Below, one piece after another: positions 40,424 through 49,434 of a DNA stretch of 64,000 bases. The translations under genes were made by a program, and so were the position numbers. A model generated the notes under the pieces. The model was not told the origin of the DNA, did no database searches, and saw nothing but the letters and a program-made list of their open reading frames with translations. The stretch covers positions 372,001 through 436,000 of the forward strand of contig NZ_KZ686269.1 of NCBI RefSeq assembly GCF_003029735.1, written 5' to 3'. Source of the DNA: Pedobacter yulinensis (GTDB lineage Bacteria > Bacteroidota > Bacteroidia > Sphingobacteriales > Sphingobacteriaceae). The first letter of the stretch is position 1, and the number at the start of each line of letters is the position of its first letter.

Positions 40424-42333
40424 AACGGATAGCCTTTATCAGCGAGCATGCTTCGCCTTTGGCCAGTCTTGGCCACAAAGATGGTGGGGGCCAGAACGTC
40501 TATGTAGGTCAGTTGGCACTGCATCTTTCAAAAATGGGGTATGCCATCGACATTTATACCCGCTGGGAAGACAGTAGCCAGCCGCAGGTTGTTTCTATGG
40601 AACCTGGCATCAGGGTGATCCATGTAGAGGCAGGTGAAAAACGCGTGATCCCAAAAGAGGAGCTTTTCGGATTAATGGCAGATTTCAGCACGAACATGCG
40701 CAGCTTCATGGTTCAGGAAAACCTGGACTATCAGCTGGTCCATGCCAATTTTTTCATGTCAGGCATGGTAGCCATAGACCTGAAAAAAGCCCTCGGTATT
40801 CCCTTCGTGATCACGTTTCATGCCTTGGGCAAGGTGCGCAGGCTGCACCAGAAAGAACAGGACCTGTTCCCGCAAGAGCGCTTGGGTATCGAAGCGGAAC
40901 TCGTGCGCCAGGCAGACCTCATCATTGCCGAATGTCCTCAAGACAAAGAAGACCTGCTTAACCTCTACGGTGCTGCTGAAGAAAAGATCGAGATCGTTCC
41001 CTGCGGATTTAACCCGGAAGAGTTTTTTCCGGTCGATAAACAAGTGGCACGCAAACAACTGGGGCTTGCTGACGATGAGCAGGTGATCCTTCAGCTGGGG
41101 CGGATGGTGCCGCGTAAAGGAATCGATAACGTGATCAGGGCGCTGCCGCATGTAACCGGTAACAAGGCACTCAAACTGATCGTCGTAGGCGGCCAGACAG
41201 ACGATGCCGAAATGCTTCGCCTGAAAGCCATTGCCCGCGACCTGCAGGTAACGCACCAGGTGGTATTTGAGGGCAGCAAGCAGCGGCGTGAGCTGAGCAT
41301 GTATTACAATGCCGCCGATATTTTTGTGACCACACCCTGGTATGAACCGTTCGGCATCACGCCGCTCGAAGCCATGGCCTGCGGAACTCCGGTAATCGGG
41401 GCAAACGTAGGCGGAATCAAATACACTGTGCAGGAGGGAAAAACCGGTTACCTGGTCACGCACAATAGTCCGCATGAACTGGCCAGACGGCTGACCGACC
41501 TGCTGGGTGATGATGCAAAGCGCCTGAAAATGGGCGCAGAAGCCATTAAACGGGTAAACCGCAATTTTACCTGGGAGAAAGTTGCCCTGCAAGTGTCGGG
41601 CGTTTACCAGCGTGTGCTGGGCAAGACGGCTATGCAGGATACCGAGGATGACGTTGCGGAAGTACAGGAAGCACTGTACGAGGCAGCACTGACCTTTTAC
41701 CGTTCATCGGCAGCCCTCTCCTCGGTTGTGGCAGAAGCCGCGGCCATTATGAGTTCCTGTCTGCGCAAGGGCAGAAAGATCCTTGTCTGCGGCAATGGTG
41801 GCAGCGCGGCCGAATCACAGCACCTGGCCGCCGAGCTGGTCGGGCGATTCGAAATTCCGGAGCGAAGGGGCCTTCCCGTCATTTCGCTGACGGCAGACAC
41901 CTCCATTCTCACGGCATGGGGGAATGATTTCGGCTTTGACCGGGTTTTCGAACGGCAGGTAGAAGCGTACGGACAGGAAGGCGATGTTCTGATCGTTCTC
42001 AGCACCAGCGGACGGTCGGAAAATATTCTCCGTGCCATGCGCGCCGCCACCGCGGCCGGCATGCAAAACATAGCCATGCTCGGTAAAGACGGGGGCGCCG
42101 CAGCAAAGCTTGCAGATATCAGCCTGATCGTACCATCAGAAAGTACACAACGCATCCAGGAACTGCACCTGCACCTGGTGCACCTGCTGTGCACACTTGT
42201 AGAGAAACATCTGTTCATGGCCAAACCTGAGCAGGAACGGGAAACAGCACGTCAGGCCATCAGAATGATGCCCGTAAAGCTGGGTACTGAAGCGGCCGCC
42301 GATAGCATGCAGAAGCGCAGGTATGGAAGTTAA
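40420..42333 (+). CDS. fusion of a GT4 glycosyltransferase with a GmhA-type phosphoheptose isomerase
   Basis: Residues 1 to about 405 are a GT4 glycosyltransferase: GGGQNVYVGQLALHLSKMGY, RMVPRKGIDNVIRAL, the retaining motif EPFGITPLEAMACGTPVI. Residues about 430 to 625 are a SIS domain with CGNGGSAAESQHLAAEL, VGRFEIPERRGLPVISLTAD and LSTSGRSENI, matching sedoheptulose-7-phosphate isomerase GmhA. GmhA makes D-glycero-D-manno-heptose 7-phosphate, the first step to ADP-heptose. Having both activities in one chain could couple donor synthesis to use. The frame continues across both domains without break. It overlaps GmhB by 11 bp. Confidence 0.9.
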   Translation: MKRIAFISEHASPLASLGHKDGGGQNVYVGQLALHLSKMGYAIDIYTRWEDSSQPQVVSMEPGIRVIHVEAGEKRVIPKEELFGLMADFSTNMRSFMVQENLDYQLVHANFFMSGMVAIDLKKALGIPFVITFHALGKVRRLHQKEQDLFPQERLGIEAELVRQADLIIAECPQDKEDLLNLYGAAEEKIEIVPCGFNPEEFFPVDKQVARKQLGLADDEQVILQLGRMVPRKGIDNVIRALPHVTGNKALKLIVVGGQTDDAEMLRLKAIARDLQVTHQVVFEGSKQRRELSMYYNAADIFVTTPWYEPFGITPLEAMACGTPVIGANVGGIKYTVQEGKTGYLVTHNSPHELARRLTDLLGDDAKRLKMGAEAIKRVNRNFTWEKVALQVSGVYQRVLGKTAMQDTEDDVAEVQEALYEAALTFYRSSAALSSVVAEAAAIMSSCLRKGRKILVCGNGGSAAESQHLAAELVGRFEIPERRGLPVISLTADTSILTAWGNDFGFDRVFERQVEAYGQEGDVLIVLSTSGRSENILRAMRAATAAGMQNIAMLGKDGGAAAKLADISLIVPSESTQRIQELHLHLVHLLCTLVEKHLFMAKPEQERETARQAIRMMPVKLGTEAAADSMQKRRYGS

Positions 42334-42922
42334 AGCTGCCATATTTCTTGACAAAGACGGTACGCTGGTTAACGATGTGCCTTATAACGTGGACCCGGCC
42401 AAAATAACGCTGGCAGATCATATCATTAAAGGCCTGAAGCTGCTTGCAGCCTCAGGCTTCAGGCTGTTCGTGGTCTCCAACCAGTCAGGTGTGGCGCGTG
42501 GTTATTTCAGGCCTGAGGCCCTGAACGGCGTCGAGTCCTGTCTGAGCGGGCTGCTCTCTGCACAAGGCGTGCGGCTCGAGGGGTTTTATTTTTGTCCGCA
42601 CCATCCCGATGGCAGCGTTCGCGGTTATAATGTGGATTGCGGCTGCCGTAAACCCATGCCAGGCATGCTGCTGTGTGCGGCCCGGGAACACGGGATTGAC
42701 CTGAGCCGGTCTTGGATGATCGGCGATATCCTGAATGATGTGGAGGCGGGGCACCGTGCCGGGTGCCGTTCGGTGCTGATTGACAATGGAAACGAGACCG
42801 AGTGGTTGCCCGGGCCTTACCGCAGTCCCGAGATCAGCGCTGCCAGCATTGACGAGGCGGCTATCAAAATTGTTGAACAAATGAAATCGGCAAATGAAAA
42901 ATCTGAAAGAATACCTGCATAA
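42323..42922 (+). CDS. gmhB: D-glycero-beta-D-manno-heptose 1,7-bisphosphate 7-phosphatase
   Basis: The 199-residue HAD phosphatase has FLDKDGTLVNDVPYN (catalytic Asp pair), VVSNQSGVARGYF, the zinc-binding loop CPHHPDG-x8-CGCRKP and GDILNDVEAGHRAG, the pattern of GmhB/histidinol-phosphatase-like enzymes. It removes the 7-phosphate from heptose 1,7-bisphosphate. The zinc loop and the adjacent hldE point to the heptose reaction. It overlaps the genes on both sides. Confidence 0.9.
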   Translation: MEVKAAIFLDKDGTLVNDVPYNVDPAKITLADHIIKGLKLLAASGFRLFVVSNQSGVARGYFRPEALNGVESCLSGLLSAQGVRLEGFYFCPHHPDGSVRGYNVDCGCRKPMPGMLLCAAREHGIDLSRSWMIGDILNDVEAGHRAGCRSVLIDNGNETEWLPGPYRSPEISAASIDEAAIKIVEQMKSANEKSERIPA

Positions 42923-44378
42923 TTTCGCCGGCCTGCGGCTGCTGGTCATTGGCGATGTCATGCTTGATGTCTACGTAAGCGGCAGCTGCCGCAGGCTGGC
43001 GCCCGAAGTAAGCGCACCTGTACTGAATGCCGAAGACCGCGAGTATTGCCTGGGCGGAGCGGCGAACCTTGCCGCGAACGTGGCCGCACTTGGCGCAACC
43101 GTCTCCATTGCCGGGGTGATTGGCGACGATGACGCGGGCAGACGTATCCGTGCCATGCTGAATCAACGCGGTATTGACACCGACGTGCTTTGTATGGACG
43201 AGGGTCGCGCCTCAATTACCAAGACACGTTTTTCCTCTGGCGGACAAACATTTTTGCGCCTCGATGAGGGATGTGAACTTCCGCTTGATGAACAGACCGC
43301 CGGGCATCTTTCGCAGGTCATCGCGGGCGTCTGGTCTGATTACGATGGTGTGATCCTTTCAGACTATGGCAAAGGTTGCCTGGTACCGGCTGTTGCATCG
43401 AAGCTCGCCGCGCTGCAAAAATATGAGCATAAATTTCTTGCCGTAGACAGCAAGGATGCCACGCGGTTCAGAGACCTGCGCCCGGCTTTGCTCAAACCAA
43501 ATTTCGATGAGGCGCAAGCTTTGCTGGGAAGACCAGTAACCGGAAACCGCGCAGCTGAACTTCAGGCCGCTGGCCGGGAGCTTTTTGATAAGACCGGTGC
43601 AGAATTGATCTTTCTGACCCTGGATGAAGCGGGTTGCCTGGTATTTGAAAACGGAAGGTTCGGCACAGCCATACCGGCATACCCGGTTGAGCGCCCGCAG
43701 GTTAGCGGTGCCGGCGATACCTTTACCGGTGCTGTAACCCTGGCGCTTCTTTCGGGTGCCACGCCGGCTGAAGCAGCAGATCTGGCCGCAAAAGCGGCCG
43801 CCGTTGTGCTCAAGAAGTCTGGTACGGCGTGCTGCGCCCCCGGAGAACTGCTTTCGCTCGAAGCCGGGGAGGAGAAAGAGCTATCCAAAAAGGCTATTTT
43901 GGAATTGCTGGAACGCGAGCGGGCTGCCGGTAAAAAGATCGTTTTTACAAACGGGTGTTTTGATATTCTCCACAGCGGCCATGTGCGTTACCTGCAGCAG
44001 GCCCGGAAACTGGGCGATGTGCTGGTCGTTGGCCTGAACCGTGACGACAGCATCAGGCGGCTGAAAGGAAGCGACCGGCCTGTGAACAAACTTGCTGACC
44101 GCCTGGAAGTACTCAGCTCACTGGCCTGCGTGGACTTTGTTATCCCCTTCGGCAGTCCCAAAGACGACACACCCTGCGCCCTGATCCGCCTGGTGAAACC
44201 CGATATTTTCGTTAAAGGCGGCGATTACAAAAACGCCGTGCTGCCTGAAAAGGCAGTGCTTGACCAGCTGGGCAGTCGAATTGCGTTCATACCCGTCGTG
44301 AACGGCCGGTCTACCTCAGCTGTGATCAAAAAAATTGCCGGTACCCAATTAAAAAGCGGATGGATAACGGGAACCTAG
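42894..44378 (+). CDS. hldE: bifunctional heptose 7-phosphate kinase / heptose 1-phosphate adenylyltransferase
   Basis: The 494-residue enzyme has a PfkB-type kinase (about 1-325: VIGDVMLDVYVSGSC, LGGAANLAANVAALGA, SGAGDTFTGAVTL) and a cytidylyltransferase-fold domain (about 345-490: FTNGCFDILHSGHVRYL with HSGH, VVGLNRDDSIRRLKG). It phosphorylates heptose 7-phosphate at C1 and, after GmhB acts, attaches AMP to make ADP-D-glycero-beta-D-manno-heptose. Length and domain order equal HldE/RfaE. The epimerase HldD is not in the window, so the D,D form may be the one used. Confidence 0.95.
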   Translation: MKNLKEYLHNFAGLRLLVIGDVMLDVYVSGSCRRLAPEVSAPVLNAEDREYCLGGAANLAANVAALGATVSIAGVIGDDDAGRRIRAMLNQRGIDTDVLCMDEGRASITKTRFSSGGQTFLRLDEGCELPLDEQTAGHLSQVIAGVWSDYDGVILSDYGKGCLVPAVASKLAALQKYEHKFLAVDSKDATRFRDLRPALLKPNFDEAQALLGRPVTGNRAAELQAAGRELFDKTGAELIFLTLDEAGCLVFENGRFGTAIPAYPVERPQVSGAGDTFTGAVTLALLSGATPAEAADLAAKAAAVVLKKSGTACCAPGELLSLEAGEEKELSKKAILELLERERAAGKKIVFTNGCFDILHSGHVRYLQQARKLGDVLVVGLNRDDSIRRLKGSDRPVNKLADRLEVLSSLACVDFVIPFGSPKDDTPCALIRLVKPDIFVKGGDYKNAVLPEKAVLDQLGSRIAFIPVVNGRSTSAVIKKIAGTQLKSGWITGT

Positions 44379-45454
44379 GTTCGTGGGCCGCCTGCAGGCG
44401 TATACTATGCATCAGGCCCGATAACATGGGCGATGTACTGATGTCTTCACCGGCCATCCGGGCACTGAAGGAAACATTCGGCTGTCATGTGGCGCTGCTG
44501 ACCTCTGAAAAAGGCGCCGCCGCTGCACATCTGAATCCTTTTATTGACGAAGTGATTGTTTGCGACCTGCCCTGGCAGAAGTTTTTCGACCGCGACCCCG
44601 GTGCCGATTCGGTGCTTGGCCTGGTAAACAGCCTTCGCGAAAGAAACTATGATGGCTGTGTGGTTTTGACTGTTTACAGCCAGAACCCCATGCCCTGCAT
44701 CATGCTGGGCTACCTGGCCGGCATACCACGTCGGCTGGCTTATTGCCGCGAGAATCCTTACGGGCTACTCACCAACTGGCTGCCCGACAAAGAGCCCTAT
44801 TCCGTAATTCTGCACCAGGTTACCCGCGACCTTGACCTGGTGGCTGCAATTGGGGCACAGCCTTCAGACGACCACCTGGTTGCCAGCGTTTCTGATGCCG
44901 CGCGGCGGCAAATGCATGCTGTATTGAAAACAAAGGTAAAAGACAGTCAAAAGCCCTTGCTGCTGATCAGCCCGCAGGCGTCAGAATCCAGGCGAGGCCT
45001 TTCGCCGGACTATTGGTCTGACCTGCTTGCCCTGCTCCACGCAACGGGGGCGTATAGCCTTGTCTTGTGCGGAACAGCCGGGCAGCGAAAGGAGCTAAAT
45101 GTACTGTCTGCCGCGGCCCCCGATGCGATAACGCTGGCTGGTGAACTGGCTGTCGACGAGCTTGCTGCGCTTATCGAATGCGCAGCCGTGGTGCTCACCG
45201 TAAATACCGGCACCGTACACCTGGCAGCCGCACTCGGTACACCTGTCTGTGTGCTCTATGCCAGGACAAATCCCCAGCACACGCCCTGGAAGGTAGTCAA
45301 TAAGGTGTTTTATTATTCGCCTGAAACCGCGCCCAGCCGCAATGAGGTGGTTGCCTATGTTAACGGTTTGTTATACCAGGAACAGCTGCCGCCTCCTCAT
45401 CCTGAAACGGTGGTCGCGGAACTTGGCCAGCTCTGTCGAATAGCCGCCCCATAG
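44360..45454 (+). CDS. GT9 glycosyltransferase (heptosyltransferase family)
   Basis: The 364-residue protein is a GT9 enzyme: RILCIRPDNMGDVLMSSPAI at the N-terminus and, near the C-terminus, VVLTVNTGTVHLAAALGTPV followed by CVLYARTNPQHTPW. Members transfer heptose from ADP-heptose to lipopolysaccharide core or similar acceptors. Position right after hldE supports ADP-heptose as donor. The start overlaps hldE by 19 bp. The last 95 bp overlap the end of a convergent GT9 gene. Confidence 0.9.
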   Translation: MDNGNLGSWAACRRILCIRPDNMGDVLMSSPAIRALKETFGCHVALLTSEKGAAAAHLNPFIDEVIVCDLPWQKFFDRDPGADSVLGLVNSLRERNYDGCVVLTVYSQNPMPCIMLGYLAGIPRRLAYCRENPYGLLTNWLPDKEPYSVILHQVTRDLDLVAAIGAQPSDDHLVASVSDAARRQMHAVLKTKVKDSQKPLLLISPQASESRRGLSPDYWSDLLALLHATGAYSLVLCGTAGQRKELNVLSAAAPDAITLAGELAVDELAALIECAAVVLTVNTGTVHLAAALGTPVCVLYARTNPQHTPWKVVNKVFYYSPETAPSRNEVVAYVNGLLYQEQLPPPHPETVVAELGQLCRIAAP

Positions 45455-46406
45455 CGGCATGCACCCTGATAATCCCCGGACCGGTGGTCCAGTCGATCGT
45501 TTCGTGCAGCTCTGTGTTTCTGGGCCCCCAGCGCCCGGGTTCGCCATCCATGCTGATCACCACACTTGGCACGCGAAGCGCCGCAGCGAGGTGGGAAATA
45601 CCCGTGCAATTGCAGAGCAGGCCGGCGGCGCCTTCAAGCAATGCGGCCAGTGTGCCCAGGTCAGTTAAGCCACAGGCATTGAAAGCCTGGCCCCGCATGT
45701 GGCCTGCTACCTCTTCAGCGATGCTGTGCTCGCCCTTTGTCCCGGTTAAAACTACCTTAAAACCGTTGCTGATACACAGGTCGGCCATGGCGCCGAAATA
45801 TACGGGCGGCCATTGCCGCCAGACCCCCCGCGAGCCGGGATGCACGCAGATGTAAGGCTTGACAAGGGGCAACGCCAGGGTGGTCAGATGGCGGCGGTCT
45901 GCGGCGGTGACGTTAAACTCCATATCTGGATCCTTGGCGGCAATACCCAAATGTACCATGAGGCTGAGGTGCCTTTCAGTTTCATGAATGTCGGCGGGAT
46001 AGAAAAGGAAATTTTCGTTTTGCAGTGCTGCTGCCTGACAGAAACCTGCCAGGCGCGTGGGGGCGAGCTGCTGCAGCATATCGTTTACAATATTGCCGTT
46101 GCCCTGCATCTGCAGCAACAAATCGTAAGGTGGATCGCGTTTTTCTGAAACGAACTGCCGGAATCGCGCGGCATCAGGAGTTTGCTCGGGCAAGCCCGGG
46201 TACCCGGGAAAATCGACAAAACCATCAATGTAATGCGGAAAGCGGCCAGCCAGTTCCCGCGCGCCGGGCAGGCCGATCAGCTCGATCCGGGCTGCTGGGT
46301 ACGCCTGCCTTAACGCGCGCATGGCAGGAATGCTGCACAAGAGATCACCAAGCTGCAAGGCACGGAATATGCCGATGCGAAAAGGTTTCGGGCTCTGGGC
46401 GCTCAT
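45360..46406 (-). CDS. GT9 glycosyltransferase (heptosyltransferase family), second copy
   Basis: The 348-residue protein has the GT9 layout: IGIFRALQLGDLLCSIPAMR, HPGSRGVWRQWPPVYFGAMA and LCNCTGISHLAAALRVPSVV. It is only distantly similar to the GT9 on the other strand, so it probably adds a different heptose or uses a different acceptor. It overlaps the upstream GT2 gene by 4 bp and its 3' end overlaps the convergent GT9 by 95 bp. Confidence 0.88.
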   Translation of the reverse strand: MSAQSPKPFRIGIFRALQLGDLLCSIPAMRALRQAYPAARIELIGLPGARELAGRFPHYIDGFVDFPGYPGLPEQTPDAARFRQFVSEKRDPPYDLLLQMQGNGNIVNDMLQQLAPTRLAGFCQAAALQNENFLFYPADIHETERHLSLMVHLGIAAKDPDMEFNVTAADRRHLTTLALPLVKPYICVHPGSRGVWRQWPPVYFGAMADLCISNGFKVVLTGTKGEHSIAEEVAGHMRGQAFNACGLTDLGTLAALLEGAAGLLCNCTGISHLAAALRVPSVVISMDGEPGRWGPRNTELHETIDWTTGPGIIRVHAAMGRLFDRAGQVPRPPFQDEEAAAVPGITNR

Positions 46407-47386
46407 AACAATGCGGTTTTATAACGGATGTTCCCGACCATGCGCCAGTAAACTGAGAGTGTCGGGATGACCAGGGAAGTGACCAGCATCTCGGCTATGT
46501 CGCGAGCCGTCTTACTCGTGCGGTAAAGCCGCTTCAGAGCAAAACCGAACAACAGGAGGCCAAGCCCGGCGGCGGCAATCCCGGCCGCAGTCCACTCAGC
46601 TTTCAGCACGCTGATCAGCAGCACGACCCAGAGCGCGTTGACAACATAATAAAACCAGAGCGGCCTGGGCTGTATCTTTTGTCTGTAAAACGCAGGATAC
46701 TTTTTATATAGAAGGACATCATACATGCCCTTTTTTTGTTCGGAGAGGCTCAGGCCAAAACGGCCGCTGCGAACGGGGTGTACCACAACGGCAGGCGCTA
46801 CCTTTTTGATCCCGATGCTGTGTTCGAGGAGGCGGAACTGAAGGTCTGAGTCTTCCCGCCACGCCACTTCGAACCGCTCATCAAAACCGCCTGTCAGGAT
46901 CAGGGCTTGTTTGCTGACCGCGCAGTTGGCGGTGATAAACTCTGCTGTTTCCAGCCCTTTGGTATTCAATGCATGGTCGCTGACGCGCCAGCCTGTCGGC
47001 ACAATGGTGGTACCGGTAAAGGCAGCCGGTTCATCGGTTGTGGCGGCACGTACCAGGTGTTTGAGCCAGTTGCGATCGGGCAGGCAGTCGTCGTCGGTAA
47101 AAGCGACGAGGGTGCCGCGGGCGGTCAGCCAACCCAGATTACGCGCGGCCGCCGGCCCTTTTTTTACAGATGTGTGCAGGTACCGGAAATTGACCGGCTG
47201 CTTGTTGATATAGGTCTTTAGTGCTGCCTCTGTTTTTGGGTCGGGCCCGTCGCTGACAACGATCACCTCAAAAAGGGCCTTGTCGAGCTGCTGTTTTCTA
47301 AGACTGTCCAGGCAGTTAAGCAATAAGTTCGTCCTGTTGTAAGTTGGTATAACTACCGATACTTTTATTTGCATTGGCTTTTTCAA
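46403..47386 (-). CDS. GT2-family glycosyltransferase with C-terminal membrane helices
   Basis: The 327-residue protein has a GT-A domain: VSVVIPTYNRTNLLLNCLDS, the nucleotide/metal motif FTDDDCLPD (DxD) and WREDSDLQFRLL, then two hydrophobic segments (FYYVVNALWVVLLISVLKAE and a second, about 245-290) that attach it to the membrane. It would extend a lipid-linked or surface glycan; the donor is unknown. The start MKKPMQIK (or MQIK at 47374) overlaps the carbamoyltransferase gene by up to 71 bp. Confidence 0.88.
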   Translation of the reverse strand: MKKPMQIKVSVVIPTYNRTNLLLNCLDSLRKQQLDKALFEVIVVSDGPDPKTEAALKTYINKQPVNFRYLHTSVKKGPAAARNLGWLTARGTLVAFTDDDCLPDRNWLKHLVRAATTDEPAAFTGTTIVPTGWRVSDHALNTKGLETAEFITANCAVSKQALILTGGFDERFEVAWREDSDLQFRLLEHSIGIKKVAPAVVVHPVRSGRFGLSLSEQKKGMYDVLLYKKYPAFYRQKIQPRPLWFYYVVNALWVVLLISVLKAEWTAAGIAAAGLGLLLFGFALKRLYRTSKTARDIAEMLVTSLVIPTLSVYWRMVGNIRYKTALL

Positions 47387-49094
47387 TTAAGAATGATCCC
47401 ATAATTAAGGCGTCGAACGGCGAAGTCCAGAAACAACTGATAGCGTCTTTCGGCGTACAGACGATCGGCTTGCCAAGAATGTTGAAGCTGGTGTTAACCA
47501 AAACCGGCACCCCCGTCTTCTGTTTAAACGCCTTCAATAATGCATGATATTCGGGGTGCTGCTGCGCATTGACGGTCTGAATACGCGCTGTTCCGTCTAC
47601 GTGCCGCACGGCCGGGATCAGGTCTTCCTTGCCCGCCGCTACCCGGTTCACAAACAGCATGAATGGCGACTCGACGGCTCCTTCGAACCATTCAGCGGCG
47701 TCTTCCTGCAGCACCACGGGCGCAACCGGTCGAAAATCTTCGCGGTCCTTCACCTCATTGAGTCGGGCCTGCATGTCGGGGCTGATTGGCGAGGCCAGAA
47801 TAGACCGGCTGCCGAGCGCCCTGGGCCCAAATTCCATGCGGCCCTGGAACCAGCCGATAATCTTGTCGGCCGCCAGGATCTCTGCCGTCTCGGTGGCTAC
47901 ATCGTCCATTTTACGGTAAGGAACTTTGGCCCACTGCAGCAGTTTTTCGATTTCATCGTCCGTATATTCAGGCCCCCAGTAAGCATGCTCCATGACAAAT
48001 TCCTTGTCGGCCGGTGTCCGCGTACTGTTGTCTATCCAGAGTGCGGCACCAAGCGCGGTGCCCGAATCGCCCGAGGCGGGCTGGGCCCAGACGTTTTTAA
48101 AGCCGCTCTCATCCCGCAGTCGGGCATTCAGTACGCAGTTCAGGGCTACACCGCCGGCAAGACAAAGGTTTTCGGCCCTGGTTACATCGCGCAGCCAGCT
48201 GCTGAGCTCCAGCACGCTTTCTTCTAGTACAAGCTGCAGGGAACGGGCAATGTTAAAATGCTTTGCCGAAAATTCGTCGCTACGCAGGCGGGCCGGGCCG
48301 AATAACTGCTCGAGCGGTGTTTGTTTGATCGTGTACTGCCCGTCACGACCTACCTGAACCAAGTCGCGGAAAGCCGCGAGGTATTCGGGCTTACCGTAAG
48401 AGGCCAGGGCCATGACTTTGTATTCATCAGAAGAGTGCAGAAAGCCGAGATACGTGGTCACCTGCTCGTATAACAGACCGAGCGAGTGGGGCAGGGGCAC
48501 CTCCGCAATGCCGGTCAGGCCGATGCCGGCCCCAAGGCTATAGGTGGTCGCTACGTTCTCGCCGCGCCCGTCAAGTGTCATAACTGCTGCATGCGAAAAG
48601 GGTGAGGGCAGGAAAGCGCTTGCCGCATGCGCAAGGTGGTGGTCTACAAAATGCCACTCCCAGTCGCCCGTGCTGCTGCCTGTAAAAAATTTCTGCAGGT
48701 GGTGCGGGTAACCGTCAACGAGGTGGTCGGGCGCATTAAGGATAGACGACAGAAACAAGTTTTCCCACAACGCCCGCTTGCGGGCCGGGTCCATATCCTT
48801 GTCCGGGAAAAAGGGAATCGTAATCTCCGACTGCGTTGCCTGTCCTTTTTCCATACAAAGTTGCGGGTTAAACGAATAGGCTATATGATCGACCTGGCTC
48901 AGGTGCAAGCCTGCCTGTTCCAGGCAATAGGCAATGGCGTGGTAAGGAAGTTCATACGTCGAAAAAGGAATAGGACGCTTGCCATGCTTGTAGCCTGTAA
49001 AGCGTTCTTCTTCAGCTGCCGAAAGCAGCACCCCATCTTTAACCAGACAGGCGGCAGAGTCATGAAAAACAGCGTTGATGCCGAGTGTATACAT
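47316..49094 (-). CDS. carbamoyltransferase of the NodU/CmcH family
   Basis: The 592-residue enzyme begins LGINAVFHDSAACLVKDGVL with AAEEERFTG, the Kae1-like fold of these enzymes, followed by DHHLAHAASAF (metal-binding His), TLDGRGE, LAGGVALNCVLN and the C-terminal motif GWFQGRMEFGPRALGSRSIL. They transfer carbamoyl groups from carbamoyl phosphate, via carbamoyl-AMP, to hydroxyls of sugars or antibiotics. In Pseudomonas aeruginosa a related enzyme carbamoylates core heptose; here the neighbours are heptose genes, so a heptose or glycan acceptor is likely. It is first in the leftward operon. Confidence 0.93.
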   Translation of the reverse strand: MYTLGINAVFHDSAACLVKDGVLLSAAEEERFTGYKHGKRPIPFSTYELPYHAIAYCLEQAGLHLSQVDHIAYSFNPQLCMEKGQATQSEITIPFFPDKDMDPARKRALWENLFLSSILNAPDHLVDGYPHHLQKFFTGSSTGDWEWHFVDHHLAHAASAFLPSPFSHAAVMTLDGRGENVATTYSLGAGIGLTGIAEVPLPHSLGLLYEQVTTYLGFLHSSDEYKVMALASYGKPEYLAAFRDLVQVGRDGQYTIKQTPLEQLFGPARLRSDEFSAKHFNIARSLQLVLEESVLELSSWLRDVTRAENLCLAGGVALNCVLNARLRDESGFKNVWAQPASGDSGTALGAALWIDNSTRTPADKEFVMEHAYWGPEYTDDEIEKLLQWAKVPYRKMDDVATETAEILAADKIIGWFQGRMEFGPRALGSRSILASPISPDMQARLNEVKDREDFRPVAPVVLQEDAAEWFEGAVESPFMLFVNRVAAGKEDLIPAVRHVDGTARIQTVNAQQHPEYHALLKAFKQKTGVPVLVNTSFNILGKPIVCTPKDAISCFWTSPFDALIMGSFLIEKANANKSIGSYTNLQQDELIA

Positions 49095-49434
49095 AGTGGA
49101 AACTTAGGTTTGGTAACCTAACGCAGCCCGGCACCCGAACGATTTGAGTATTTTGTTTTTCAGTACTTGGCTTTGTGTCAGACGTAGTTTACACGCTTAT
49201 CAGACCCTTGAGGAGAACATGTGGGCGTTCTGAGCTGCAGCTGAGGTGTTCAGTTGAACTGTAGCTGCCGGCGCCCGATGTGATGTACGCCCCAGGTGGT
49301 CAACTACGCATTATTTGAACCATAAAAACACCTGGAAGACAGCTGTGTTAGAAATGATGGCCGCAGAAATGATACATGAGCGGAAGTTTTAAGTAAATCC
49401 GGCCATTACCAGGGTCACTGTTATACATAGTCGT
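49095..49434. other. 340-bp divergent region between carbamoyltransferase and a response regulator
   Basis: It holds both promoters but no gene that I can see. An inverted repeat TTAGGTT-TGGT-AACCTAA (49104-49121) sits in the carbamoyltransferase leader, 10 bp before its start, where it could affect translation or serve as an operator. Confidence 0.45.
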
